Source: Actinomycetes bacterium | Lineage (GTDB): Bacteria; Actinomycetota; Acidimicrobiia; Acidimicrobiales; RAAP-2 | Length of the DNA stretch: 7,271 nt | Direction: 5' to 3' | Assembly (NCBI GenBank): GCA_021787255.1 | Contig: JAJYMD010000336.1 | Coordinates: 1-7,271 of the forward strand | Part shown: positions 1 through 6,345 of the stretch, piece by piece | How the letters are laid out: each line of letters begins with the position of its first letter | How positions within the stretch are numbered: the stretch's first letter is position 1 | Notes under the pieces: generated by a model | The model's database searches: none | What the model saw: the letters and a program-made list of their open reading frames with translations, nothing else | What the model was told of the DNA's origin: nothing | Made by a program: the position numbers and the translations under genes

Positions 1-182
1 ATCGCCAGCCAGATGGGAAGGGAGCGCATGAGCCAAAGGGAGTAGGCGCCGAACGCCATGACCTCGCCCTGCGCGAGGTTGATCTGGCGCAGCACGGCGA
101 ACACGAGCCCCACCGAGACCGCGATCAGCGCGTACAGCGCGCCCAGCGAGATCGCGTTCACGAGGTAACCGACGACAGTCAT
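1..182 (-). CDS. LivH-type ABC transporter permease, N-terminal part (partial)
   Basis: This is the N-terminal 60 residues of a branched-chain-amino-acid-type inner-membrane permease; the rest lies beyond the left edge. The reverse strand reads from ATG at 182-180 as MTVVGYLVNAISLGALYALI, followed by a hydrophobic stretch and then RQINLAQGEVMAFGAY. The pattern of a first membrane helix with GALYALIA, then the N(L/F)AQGE-MAFGAY block, is typical of the LivH family. No stop occurs before the window edge. The start codon overlaps the stop of the upstream LivF-type gene in an ATGA arrangement (TGA at 181-179). No Shine-Dalgarno sequence is visible just upstream, so translation is probably coupled to the ATPase gene. 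In the complex it would form half of the membrane channel, normally with a LivM-type partner, which may lie further left. Family assignment is firm; substrate is unknown. Confidence 0.88.
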   Translation of the reverse strand, partial: MTVVGYLVNAISLGALYALIAVSVGLVFAVLRQINLAQGEVMAFGAYSLWLMRSLPIWLA

Positions 183-982
183 CGGCGGAGCTCTGAGCGC
201 GCGGACGGGTCCGCACCGAAGTAGGAATCGATCACGGTCTGGATCGGCGTCGACCGGTCCGCCTCGAACCGGATCCTGCCGCCGACCAGGACGTAGCTAC
301 GCGAACAGAACTCGAGGGTCATCTCGGCGCGCTGCTCGACGAGGAGGATCGAGACGCCGAGCTCGTGGATGTGCGCGAGCGCAGAGAAGACCGCCGCCAC
401 CGCGGTCGGCGAGAGCCCGAGGCTCGGCTCGTCGAGCAGCAGGAGATCCGGGTCGGCGAGCAGCGCCCGCGCGATCGCGACCTGCTGCTGCTGGCCGCCC
501 GAGAGCAGGCCTGCTCGCTGGTCGCGGAACTCCTCGGCGACCGGGAACAGCTCGGCCACCTCCCCGTCGTCGAAGCGCGGCCTCCGGTCGCGCCGGCGAG
601 CCAGGCGACCGAGCTCCAGGTTCTCCTTCACGGTCATCGAGGCGAACAGGTGCCGACCCTCCGGCACCATCGCGACCCCGAGGCGGGCGATGTTCTCGGG
701 TCGACCGGGCGCCAGCGCCTTTCCTCTCAGCGTCACCTGGCCGCCCGATCGGCGCACCGCGCCCATGATCGCGCGCAGCGTGGACGACTTGCCCGCGCCG
801 TTGGGTCCGACGATACCGACCACCTCTCCCTCTCCGACCGAGAGCGAGATGCCCTCGACGGCCCGAGACCTCCCGTAGGTGACCTCGAGGTCTTCGACCT
901 CGAGCAGCGCACGAGAGCTCGCCGCCCCCGGCGCGCCGAGCGGAGCCCCAGGGGGGGTCATCGCTGCGGGTTCTGCGCCCAT
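179..982 (-). CDS. LivF-type ABC transporter ATP-binding protein
   Basis: One of the two ATPases that drive a branched-chain-amino-acid-type importer (HAAT family), acting on the cytoplasmic face of the permeases. Numbered from a GTG at 985, the 268-residue protein shows Walker A GPNGAGKSS (about 60-68), the LivF-typical block VPEGRHLFASMTVKENLELG (107-126), ABC signature LSGGQQQQ (161-168), Walker B LLLLDEP (181-187) and LLVEQRAE (214-221), where Gln stands at the switch position as is usual in LivF. About 25 Ala/Pro-rich residues precede the domain. Two starts are possible: GTG 985-983 or ATG 982-980. I chose ATG because AAGG lies 7 bases before it. The gene overlaps the LivG stop (TGA 984-982) by one base and overlaps the downstream permease as ATGA, so the three genes are probably translated as a unit. 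Substrate cannot be told from the sequence. Confidence 0.93.
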   Translation of the reverse strand: MGAEPAAMTPPGAPLGAPGAASSRALLEVEDLEVTYGRSRAVEGISLSVGEGEVVGIVGPNGAGKSSTLRAIMGAVRRSGGQVTLRGKALAPGRPENIARLGVAMVPEGRHLFASMTVKENLELGRLARRRDRRPRFDDGEVAELFPVAEEFRDQRAGLLSGGQQQQVAIARALLADPDLLLLDEPSLGLSPTAVAAVFSALAHIHELGVSILLVEQRAEMTLEFCSRSYVLVGGRIRFEADRSTPIQTVIDSYFGADPSARSELRR

Positions 983-1836
983 CACGGCGCCTTGGCAGTG
1001 CCGCTCGCCGCGTCGCCATCACCGGGCGGGGCGGCTGACGCCGATCGCGTCGAGGGCACCGAGCCGAAGTACGCCGCGAGCACCTCCTCGTGATGGCGTA
1101 CGTAGCTCGGCGTCCCCTCGGCGAGCAGCTGGCCGTGGTCGAGCACGACCACACGGTCACTCAGGTCCAGCACGAACTCGACGTTGTGGTCGATCACGAC
1201 GACCCCGGCGTCGCGACCGACACGAGTCTGCTCCACGAGCGCCCGCAGCTCGGCGAGGGACTCGGCGGGTAGACCCGCTGCCGGCTCGTCGAGCAGCAGG
1301 AACGCAGGGCCGGCCACCACCGCTCGGGCGACGCTCACCCGCTGCTGGTCGCCGTGGGACAGCTCGGCGGGCGGTCTCGCGGCCAGCGACAGGAGGCCGG
1401 TCTCCTCCAGGAGGGCGTCGGTGCGCCGACGCGCCTCCCTCGCCGAGCAGCCGACCGCCAGGGCGCCGAGCTCGATGTTCTCGCGCGCGCTCAGGTCCAT
1501 GAACAACCTGCCGTGCTGGAAGGTGCGTGCGAGCCCGCGGTGCGCCCGGCGCTCCGGCGGCAGGTGGGAGATCTCGGCACCGCCGAGGGTGATGCTCCCC
1601 TCGCTGATGGGGGCGAAGCCGCTCATCGCGTTGACCAGCGTCGTCTTGCCGGCACCGTTCGGCCCGATGAGCCCGACCACCTCTCCCCGTCGCACCGAGA
1701 ACGTGACCGAGCTCACCGCGCGAAGCCCTGCGTACGTCACGGTCACCGCACGGCACGCCAAGAGCCGCGCGGGGTCCTCCTCTGGCTCCTCTGGGCCAAT
1801 CACCTCGAGTGCCGCGTCCCTCGGCTCCTGCGCCAC
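982..1836 (-). CDS. LivG-type ABC transporter ATP-binding protein
   Basis: The partner ATPase of the importer, 284 residues. Motifs in order: Walker A GPNGAGKTT (58-66), Q-loop in ARTFQHGRLF (103-112), signature LSHGDQQRV (159-167), Walker B FLLLDEP (179-185) and switch His217 in VVVIDHN. The TFQ loop and the DHN motif identify the LivG rather than the LivF subfamily. The N-terminal ~25 residues are acidic and Pro-rich. The last ~30 residues after YFG are an Ala/Gly/Ser-rich low-complexity tail. The start is taken as GTG 1836-1834; an in-frame TGA at 1875-1873 limits any extension, and GAGGAGG at about 1869-1863 is too far from this GTG to be a clean ribosome site, so the exact start is unsure. 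It lies 44 bp after the binding-protein gene and its stop overlaps the LivF start. Function follows from the family; the transported compound is unknown. Confidence 0.92.
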   Translation of the reverse strand: MAQEPRDAALEVIGPEEPEEDPARLLACRAVTVTYAGLRAVSSVTFSVRRGEVVGLIGPNGAGKTTLVNAMSGFAPISEGSITLGGAEISHLPPERRAHRGLARTFQHGRLFMDLSARENIELGALAVGCSAREARRRTDALLEETGLLSLAARPPAELSHGDQQRVSVARAVVAGPAFLLLDEPAAGLPAESLAELRALVEQTRVGRDAGVVVIDHNVEFVLDLSDRVVVLDHGQLLAEGTPSYVRHHEEVLAAYFGSVPSTRSASAAPPGDGDAASGTAKAP

Positions 1837-1880
1837 CTCCGTGGCCAGCTGGTTGACAGCGACCTCCTCGCGTCAGGACC
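1837..1880 (-). other. Short gap between binding-protein gene and LivG gene
   Basis: This 44-bp spacer contains an 8-bp palindrome CCAGCTGG (1845-1852) and a purine-rich GAGGAGG on the minus strand (about 1869-1863) that could serve ribosome binding for the LivG gene. No GC-rich hairpin with a T run is present, so there is no sign of a terminator, and co-transcription of the binding protein with the ATPases is likely. Confidence 0.4.
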
Positions 1881-3116
1881 TCATGTGTGAAGGACGAGGC
1901 CGTACTTCCCGGGGGTCAACAGCTGCACGAAGTGGGGCTTGTCGTTGCTCACCTCGATGATCGCCTCGGCTCGACCGACGACCGCATGGAACGCGTTCGA
2001 GAAGCTGACGAGGCCGGACAACGTCGGCACGTTGTGGAAGTGCACCAGCGCGGATGCGAGCTTCGCGCCTGTGAGACTGCCCTTCGTGCGCTCGATCGCC
2101 GTGACGATGCCCTCGAGCGCCGTGGGCCCGAGGACGAACCCCCCGGTCAGCGGAGCCTCTCCCTCAGCCTTCATCTGGGAGTACAAGGCGCGGACTGTCG
2201 CGTTGGGGTCGTCGCCGAACACCGACGCGTACGTCGCCCACCAAAGGTTCGTCGAGATCTTGGGTGTCTTCGGCTCCCAGAAGCCGCCGTCGATCGACCA
2301 GGGTCCGACGATCGGCTTGGTGTTGCCGAGGGTCCGCACGGAGGTCACGAACGTCGGGAGTGTGGGCGTCGTCGTGGTGCACAGCACCGTCGCCGAGGCG
2401 CCCGAGCTGGCGGCCTTGGAAGCCACCTGGGAGATCGTGTGGTCACCGGTGGTGTAGCTCAGCTGCGACACGATCTTGCCCCCCAGCGCCTTGTAGTCCG
2501 CGGTGAAGTTCTCGCAGACGTCAAGGAAGTATGTGAGCAGGTGGTCGGTCACCACCGTCGCGGTCTTCCAGCCCTTCTGCATGAGCAGGCGCGCGATCAC
2601 CGCGCCTGTCGTGCTCGGCTCGTTGCCGAAGCTGAACGCCAGCCTGCCCGCCGGGCCGAACTTCTTCGGGCCCATCTCGCTCGACGAGGTGCACGGGGCG
2701 ATCGTGAGCAGGTGGTGCGCCAGCCCCACCTCGATGGCCGGCGCTGCGAATGTGGCATCGCAGGTGACCCACAGGATCTTTGCCCCTGCCGCGACCGCCT
2801 TCTCGGCGTCCGACTTCGTGAGCGCAGGCTGGAGCTCGTCGTTGTAGACCTTGAACTCGACGGGCCGGCCGAGCACTCCACCCTTGGCGTTCACCTTCTT
2901 CGCCCAGACCTCGGCCGCCTCGAGCGCGGGCTGGTCGAACGGCTTCATCGTGCTCGTCTCGTCGATCACCGCCCCGATGACGATGGGCTTGCCCGTGGCC
3001 TTGTTCGCCCTTTCGTGCGACGCCGGGCTCGCCCCGCTGACGCTCACCGTCCCGAGCGCGATGCCGACCGCCCCCGCGACCGCGACAACCGACTTGAGCC
3101 ACGATGACCGTCTCAT
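1881..3116 (-). CDS. Exported substrate-binding protein of a branched-chain-amino-acid-type ABC importer
   Basis: A 411-residue type I periplasmic-binding-fold protein (LivJ/Peripla_BP_6-like) that would capture the substrate outside the membrane and deliver it to the LivH/G/F-type transporter encoded just downstream. The start is ATG 3116-3114, preceded by AAAGGGGAG three bases away; an open frame continues upstream to 3251 but adds a charged, non-signal-like stretch. The N-terminus MRRSSWLKS, a hydrophobic core (about residues 9-25) and small residues near VSGASPAS look like a Sec signal peptide. The mature part begins near GKPIVIGAVIDE and includes ALEAAEVWAKKVNAKGGVLGRP, typical of this family. 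There is no lipobox Cys in the leader, which is unusual for a binding protein of a Gram-positive-type cell. Four Cys occur in the mature protein (in WVTCD, APCTS, DVCEN, VLCTT). Substrate cannot be assigned from the sequence. Confidence 0.9.
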   Translation of the reverse strand: MRRSSWLKSVVAVAGAVGIALGTVSVSGASPASHERANKATGKPIVIGAVIDETSTMKPFDQPALEAAEVWAKKVNAKGGVLGRPVEFKVYNDELQPALTKSDAEKAVAAGAKILWVTCDATFAAPAIEVGLAHHLLTIAPCTSSSEMGPKKFGPAGRLAFSFGNEPSTTGAVIARLLMQKGWKTATVVTDHLLTYFLDVCENFTADYKALGGKIVSQLSYTTGDHTISQVASKAASSGASATVLCTTTTPTLPTFVTSVRTLGNTKPIVGPWSIDGGFWEPKTPKISTNLWWATYASVFGDDPNATVRALYSQMKAEGEAPLTGGFVLGPTALEGIVTAIERTKGSLTGAKLASALVHFHNVPTLSGLVSFSNAFHAVVGRAEAIIEVSNDKPHFVQLLTPGKYGLVLHT

Positions 3117-3119
3117 GTG

Positions 3120-3128
3120 CTCCCCTTT
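3120..3128 (-). promoter_or_regulatory. Ribosome binding site of the substrate-binding protein gene
   Basis: The minus strand reads AAAGGGGAG followed by CAC and the ATG at 3116. It is the strongest Shine-Dalgarno-like sequence of the leftward genes and decides the start inside a longer open frame. Confidence 0.7.
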
Positions 3129-3189
3129 GCTCGTAGCCAGCACAGCCGACCGGCCCCGCGGTCGCGTGCGACCCGGGCCAGGCTGCTCA

Positions 3190-3220
3190 CCGTAACGCGA
3201 TTTCTGACATTCAATCAAAT
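3190..3220 (-). promoter_or_regulatory. Tentative promoter region for the leftward ABC operon
   Basis: This is an AT-rich island in a very GC-rich intergenic region, 75-105 bp before the binding-protein start. On the minus strand it holds TTGATT (3218-3213), a fair -35 element, and 17 bases further TTACGG (3195-3190), a poor -10 match. The composition and position suggest a promoter, but the hexamer match is weak and the start of transcription cannot be fixed from sequence. Confidence 0.25.
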
Positions 3221-3260
3221 CACCTCCCCCATCGAGCCGCGATCGCGGCACGAACCCCGC

Positions 3261-3357
3261 TGTACCGCCTGTTCGGCCTGTACCGCCTGTTCGGCCTGTA
3301 CCGCCTGTTCGGCCTGTAGCGCCTGTTCGGCCTGTAGCGCCTGTTCGGCCTGTAGCG
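3261..3357. repeat. Tandem array of 18-bp units in the divergent intergenic region
   Basis: Five full head-to-tail copies of an 18-bp unit start at 3261, 3279, 3297, 3315 and 3333, followed by a 7-base partial copy at 3351-3357. Units 1-3 read TGTACCGCCTGTTCGGCC; units 4, 5 and the partial copy have G instead of C at position 5. All other positions are identical. Each unit is itself two related 9-mers, TGTACCGCC and TGTTCGGCC, differing at two positions. The array lies between the divergent ABC operon and the tri-domain lipid gene, about 145 bp from the binding-protein start and 113 bp from the acyltransferase-fusion start. It could be a variable-number repeat or a cluster of protein binding sites. 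There are no spacers between the units, so it is not a CRISPR array. Confidence 0.9.
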
Positions 3358-3364
3358 AACAGGC
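3339..3364. other. Inverted repeat closing the tandem array (hairpin-capable)
   Basis: GCCTGTTCG (3339-3347) in the fifth unit and its exact reverse complement CGAACAGGC (3356-3364) just after the array can form a 9-bp stem with an 8-base loop. Because GCCTGTTCG occurs in all five units, the single inverted copy could pair with any of them. No T run follows on either strand, so an intrinsic terminator is not supported. Confidence 0.55.
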
Positions 3365-3424
3365 CCGGGCGACCATCATCGGAGGTGGAACAGAATTATC
3401 GTGTGGAGTGGACCCGCGGCTCCA

Positions 3425-3438
3425 GACCCGTACGGGTC
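3425..3438. promoter_or_regulatory. Perfect 14-bp palindrome, possible operator
   Basis: GACCCGTACGGGTC is its own reverse complement over 14 bases and ends 32 bp before the ATG of the tri-domain gene, within the likely leader or promoter. A dimeric repressor binding here could block transcription. Flanking bases do not extend the symmetry. The regulator is not identifiable, and a chance palindrome in GC-rich DNA is possible. Confidence 0.4.
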
Positions 3439-3458
3439 GCCGGGCTCGGGTGACGACC

Positions 3459-3464
3459 GGAAGG
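3459..3464 (+). promoter_or_regulatory. Ribosome binding site of the tri-domain acyltransferase gene
   Basis: GGAAGG lies six bases before ATG 3471. An in-frame TGA at 3468-3470 directly precedes that ATG, so the start cannot lie further upstream. Confidence 0.65.
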
Positions 3465-3470
3465 GCGTGA

Positions 3471-6317
3471 ATGGCGCGAGTCGAAGCCGGTGACGAGCTG
3501 GTGCTCGCCGAAGTGAAGGCGCTGTGCGCCGACCTTCGCGGGCGACCGATCGAGGTGCACCTCGACAGCGACCTTCGTGCCGAACTGGGACTGGACAGCC
3601 TCGCCATGGTCGAGCTCGTCGACCGCATCGGCCAAGCAGCCGGGGTGGACCTGGGCGAGGACGTGCTCAGCAGCGCTGCGACCCCGAGGGATCTCTCCCG
3701 GGCGCTCCAGGAGGCCACGCGACGCAGTGAGACGACCACGACGGCGCCGGAGGCCCCGAGCGGGCCTGTGGGAGCACCGACGAACGGCCCCGCGCCGGTG
3801 CCACCTGCGGTCGGCGGCGCGACCGTCTCGACCCTGAACGAAGCCCTGGTCCTGCACGCGGCGACCCGCCCGGACCAGCTCACGATCCGGCTCCTCGGGG
3901 CGGACAAGCCCGCGGGCGGCGAGGAGATCACCTACGGCGCGCTCTTGACGGAGTCCCAGACCCTGGCTCTCGCGCTCGTCGACGACGGTCTCTCCTTCGG
4001 CGAGCGGGTCGCGATCATGCTGCCGACCGAGCGCGCGTACTTCAGCGTCTTCTTCGGCATCCTTCTCGCAGGCGGCGTCCCGGTCCCCCTGTACCCGCCG
4101 GCCGATCCCGCCAGGCTCGCGGAACAGCTCACCCGGCTCGCCGGCGTGCTGCGCAACGCCGGCGCCGTCGCGCTGGTGACGGTCCCCGAGGCGATCGCGG
4201 CGGCGCGACTGCTCTCGGTGCAGGTCCCCTCCCTGACGAGAGTGCGGACGCCTGCGGAGCTGTTGGAGCGACGCGCCACGGGCTCCCTCCTGCCAGAAGT
4301 ACGCCCGGACGACATCGCCCTCATCCAGTACACCTCTGGCAGCACCGGTGACCCGAAGGGCGTCGTGCTCACCCACGCGCAGCTGCTGGCCAACATGCGC
4401 GCCATGGCAGAGGCGGCCCGTCTGTCCTCCGCGGACGTCGTCGTCTCGTGGCTGCCGCTGTACCACGACATGGGGCTGATCGGGCTCTGGCACACGCCGC
4501 TCGTCTACGGCGTGCCGTTCGTCGTCATGTCCCCCCTTTCCTTCCTCGCCCGTCCGGTGCGTTGGCTCGAGGCGATCACCGCTTACTCCGGCACGATCTC
4601 TGCTGCACCCGACTTCGCCTACCACGCGTGCGCCGAGCGGATCACCGACGCCGAGCTCTCAGGGCTCGACCTCTCGAGCTGGCGCCTCGCGTTCGACGGC
4701 TCCGAAGCCGTGAGCGCAGCCGTCGTCGACGCGTTCACGAAGCGCTTCGCGCCGGTCGGCTTTCGTCCGGAGGCGATGTGCCCGGCCTACGGCCTCGCCG
4801 AAGCAGGAGTCGGCATCGCCTTCAGCCCGCTCGGTCGTGGCCCGCGGGTGGAGACCGTCTCTCGTGCAGTCCTCGCTCGCTCGGGCCGGGCGGTGCTCGT
4901 GCCCGGTGACGAGCGCTCCGCCGTCTCGATCGTCGGTTGCGGGTACCCGCTCCCCGGCTACGAGATCCGGATCGTCGGTCCCGGAGACCGCGACCTGCCC
5001 GAGCGCCACGAAGGACGGGTCCTCTGCCGCGGCCCGTCGCTCACCGACCGCTACTTCGCGAACGAGGCAGCTTCCGCAGCGCTCTGGCAGCATGGCTGGC
5101 TGGACACCGGGGACCTGGGCTACCTCGCCGACGGCGAGCTGTTCCTCACCGGGCGCGCGAAGGACCTCATCATCCGCGGCGGCCGGAACCTGCACCCTGA
5201 GGACCTCGAAGCCGCGCTGAGGGGTGTCCAGGGCATCGAGCCCGACGGCGTCGCGGCGTTCTCCTCCTCCGACGTCCGGCTCGGGACCGAGCGGCTCGTC
5301 GTCGTCGCCGAGACCTCCGTCGGGGGGGCGGCCGAACGTGCCGCGCTCGAGGACGCGATCCGTCGCCGGGCGGTCGATCTCTTCGGGCTGGCTCCCGACG
5401 AGATCGTGCTCGTCCCACCGAGGTCGATCCTGCGGACGGCGAGCGGCAAGGTGCGCCGCGCTGCGACCCGGGCCGCGCTCGAGCGGGGCCGGCTGGGCAA
5501 GGCACCCCGCCCGCGGCCGCTGCAGCTCGCGGAAGAGGCGTCGTCACAACTGGGCCCGAGCGCCAGGTGGATCGCCGGCGCCCTCGCCACATGGGCGTTC
5601 GGCGGCATCGCATGGGTCGTCGCGCTGCTCCACGCGGCCCTTCTCGCGGCAGCTCTCCAGCTCCCCATTCCTCTGCGCGCGCGCTGGTGGCTCACCCGGG
5701 CCGCCGCACGGTCGCTCTCCTGGGTCCTTGGGATCCCAGTCGACGTCGACGGAACGATGCCGGCCGAGGACGTGCCGGCGATCGTGGTGGCCAACCACCC
5801 GAGCTTTCTCGACGCGGTCGTCCTCATCGTGGCGTCGGCGTCCCCGCTCACCTTCGTGACGAGCACCGAGCTCCGCTCGAAGCCCGTCGTCGGAGCGTTC
5901 CTCGAGCGCCTCGGGTGCGCCTTCGTGGCGCGCGGAGAGCCGGCACGTGCAGAACGCGACCTCGAGACGCTGACGGATCTCGTCCGAACCGGCCACCGCC
6001 TCGTCGTCTTCCCCGAGGGGTCGCTCGCCCGAGCGCCCGGAGTGCGGCCGTTCCACTTGGGCGCGTTCGCCGTCGCGGCCACGACGAGGTGCCCGATCGT
6101 GCCCGTCGCGATCCGAGGCACGCGCGGCGTGCTGCCACCGGGCTCCTACCTCGCACGGCGAGGCCGGGTCGCGCTCGCCGTCGGCCGCCCCGTGGACGCC
6201 CCCGCTGCGGACTTCGCCGCCGAGGCCGCCCTCTCCGAGGTCGTGCGGCGAGACATCGCGCAGATGGCCGGCCTCCCGCTCATGGGCGAACCCGGGACCC
6301 CGACCCCCGCCTCGTAA
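3471..6317 (+). CDS. Tri-domain ACP / fatty-acyl-AMP ligase / PlsC-type acyltransferase fusion
   Basis: This 948-residue protein fuses three lipid-metabolism domains. Residues ~8-82 form an acyl carrier domain with the phosphopantetheine site LGLDSLAMVEL (Ser43). After an Ala/Pro/Thr-rich linker (~84-118) comes an adenylation domain (~120-675): YTSGSTGDPKG (287-297), WLPLYHDMGLIG (327-338), RPVRWLEAI and SAAPDFAY (361-384), YGLAEA (440-445), LDTGDLG (544-550), GRAKDLIIRGGRNLHPEDLE (561-580) and Lys660 in TASGKVRR. The HDMGLIG, APDFAY and RNLHPEDLE blocks resemble fatty-acyl-AMP ligases, which load ACP rather than CoA. A hydrophobic stretch (~699-733) precedes a PlsC/LPLAT domain: NHPSFLD (His776, Asp781), GCAFVAR (Arg821), FPEGS (Glu849) and VPVAIRGTRG. 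It probably activates a fatty acid, holds it on its own ACP and transfers it to a lysolipid-type acceptor at the membrane; this sequence of steps is inferred. All visible key residues are intact. The start is fixed by the preceding in-frame stop; the next Met (46) would remove Ser43. Confidence 0.9.
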   Translation: MARVEAGDELVLAEVKALCADLRGRPIEVHLDSDLRAELGLDSLAMVELVDRIGQAAGVDLGEDVLSSAATPRDLSRALQEATRRSETTTTAPEAPSGPVGAPTNGPAPVPPAVGGATVSTLNEALVLHAATRPDQLTIRLLGADKPAGGEEITYGALLTESQTLALALVDDGLSFGERVAIMLPTERAYFSVFFGILLAGGVPVPLYPPADPARLAEQLTRLAGVLRNAGAVALVTVPEAIAAARLLSVQVPSLTRVRTPAELLERRATGSLLPEVRPDDIALIQYTSGSTGDPKGVVLTHAQLLANMRAMAEAARLSSADVVVSWLPLYHDMGLIGLWHTPLVYGVPFVVMSPLSFLARPVRWLEAITAYSGTISAAPDFAYHACAERITDAELSGLDLSSWRLAFDGSEAVSAAVVDAFTKRFAPVGFRPEAMCPAYGLAEAGVGIAFSPLGRGPRVETVSRAVLARSGRAVLVPGDERSAVSIVGCGYPLPGYEIRIVGPGDRDLPERHEGRVLCRGPSLTDRYFANEAASAALWQHGWLDTGDLGYLADGELFLTGRAKDLIIRGGRNLHPEDLEAALRGVQGIEPDGVAAFSSSDVRLGTERLVVVAETSVGGAAERAALEDAIRRRAVDLFGLAPDEIVLVPPRSILRTASGKVRRAATRAALERGRLGKAPRPRPLQLAEEASSQLGPSARWIAGALATWAFGGIAWVVALLHAALLAAALQLPIPLRARWWLTRAAARSLSWVLGIPVDVDGTMPAEDVPAIVVANHPSFLDAVVLIVASASPLTFVTSTELRSKPVVGAFLERLGCAFVARGEPARAERDLETLTDLVRTGHRLVVFPEGSLARAPGVRPFHLGAFAVAATTRCPIVPVAIRGTRGVLPPGSYLARRGRVALAVGRPVDAPAADFAAEAALSEVVRRDIAQMAGLPLMGEPGTPTPAS

Positions 6318-6345
6318 TCACCCACGGGACGCCAGGGACTCCAGG

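Noticed and set aside
3084..3116. Twin-arginine signal in the binding protein (MRRSSWLKS)
   Set aside because: The RR pair is one residue out of register with the usual RRxFLK pattern, so an ordinary Sec leader is the simpler reading.
3261..3357. CRISPR array
   Set aside because: Units are contiguous, 18 bp long and without unique spacers, and no cas genes are present.
3251..3364. LexA/SOS-box-like half sites (CGAAC and GTTCG) in and around the array
   Set aside because: The actinobacterial SOS box needs CGAAC and GTTCG separated by four bases in convergent order; here the halves are 15 bases apart or in the opposite order.
3117..3470. Plus-strand open frame with CTACSA repeats, or a short leader peptide ending at the TGA next to ATG 3471
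   Set aside because: The reading frame is low complexity produced by the repeat, has no good ribosome site, and overlaps the binding-protein upstream region; a 20-codon leader from GTG 3408 has no supporting features.
3215..3931. Minus-strand open frame containing repeated LQAEQA hexapeptides across the 18-bp array
   Set aside because: It stays open because 18 is a multiple of three and the DNA is GC-rich; it runs antisense into the well-supported ACP coding region and has no recognisable domain.
5120..6121. Minus-strand 333-residue open frame opposite the ligase and acyltransferase domains
   Set aside because: It is a GC-rich antisense frame of Ser/Arg/Ala low complexity; the plus strand here encodes conserved catalytic motifs.
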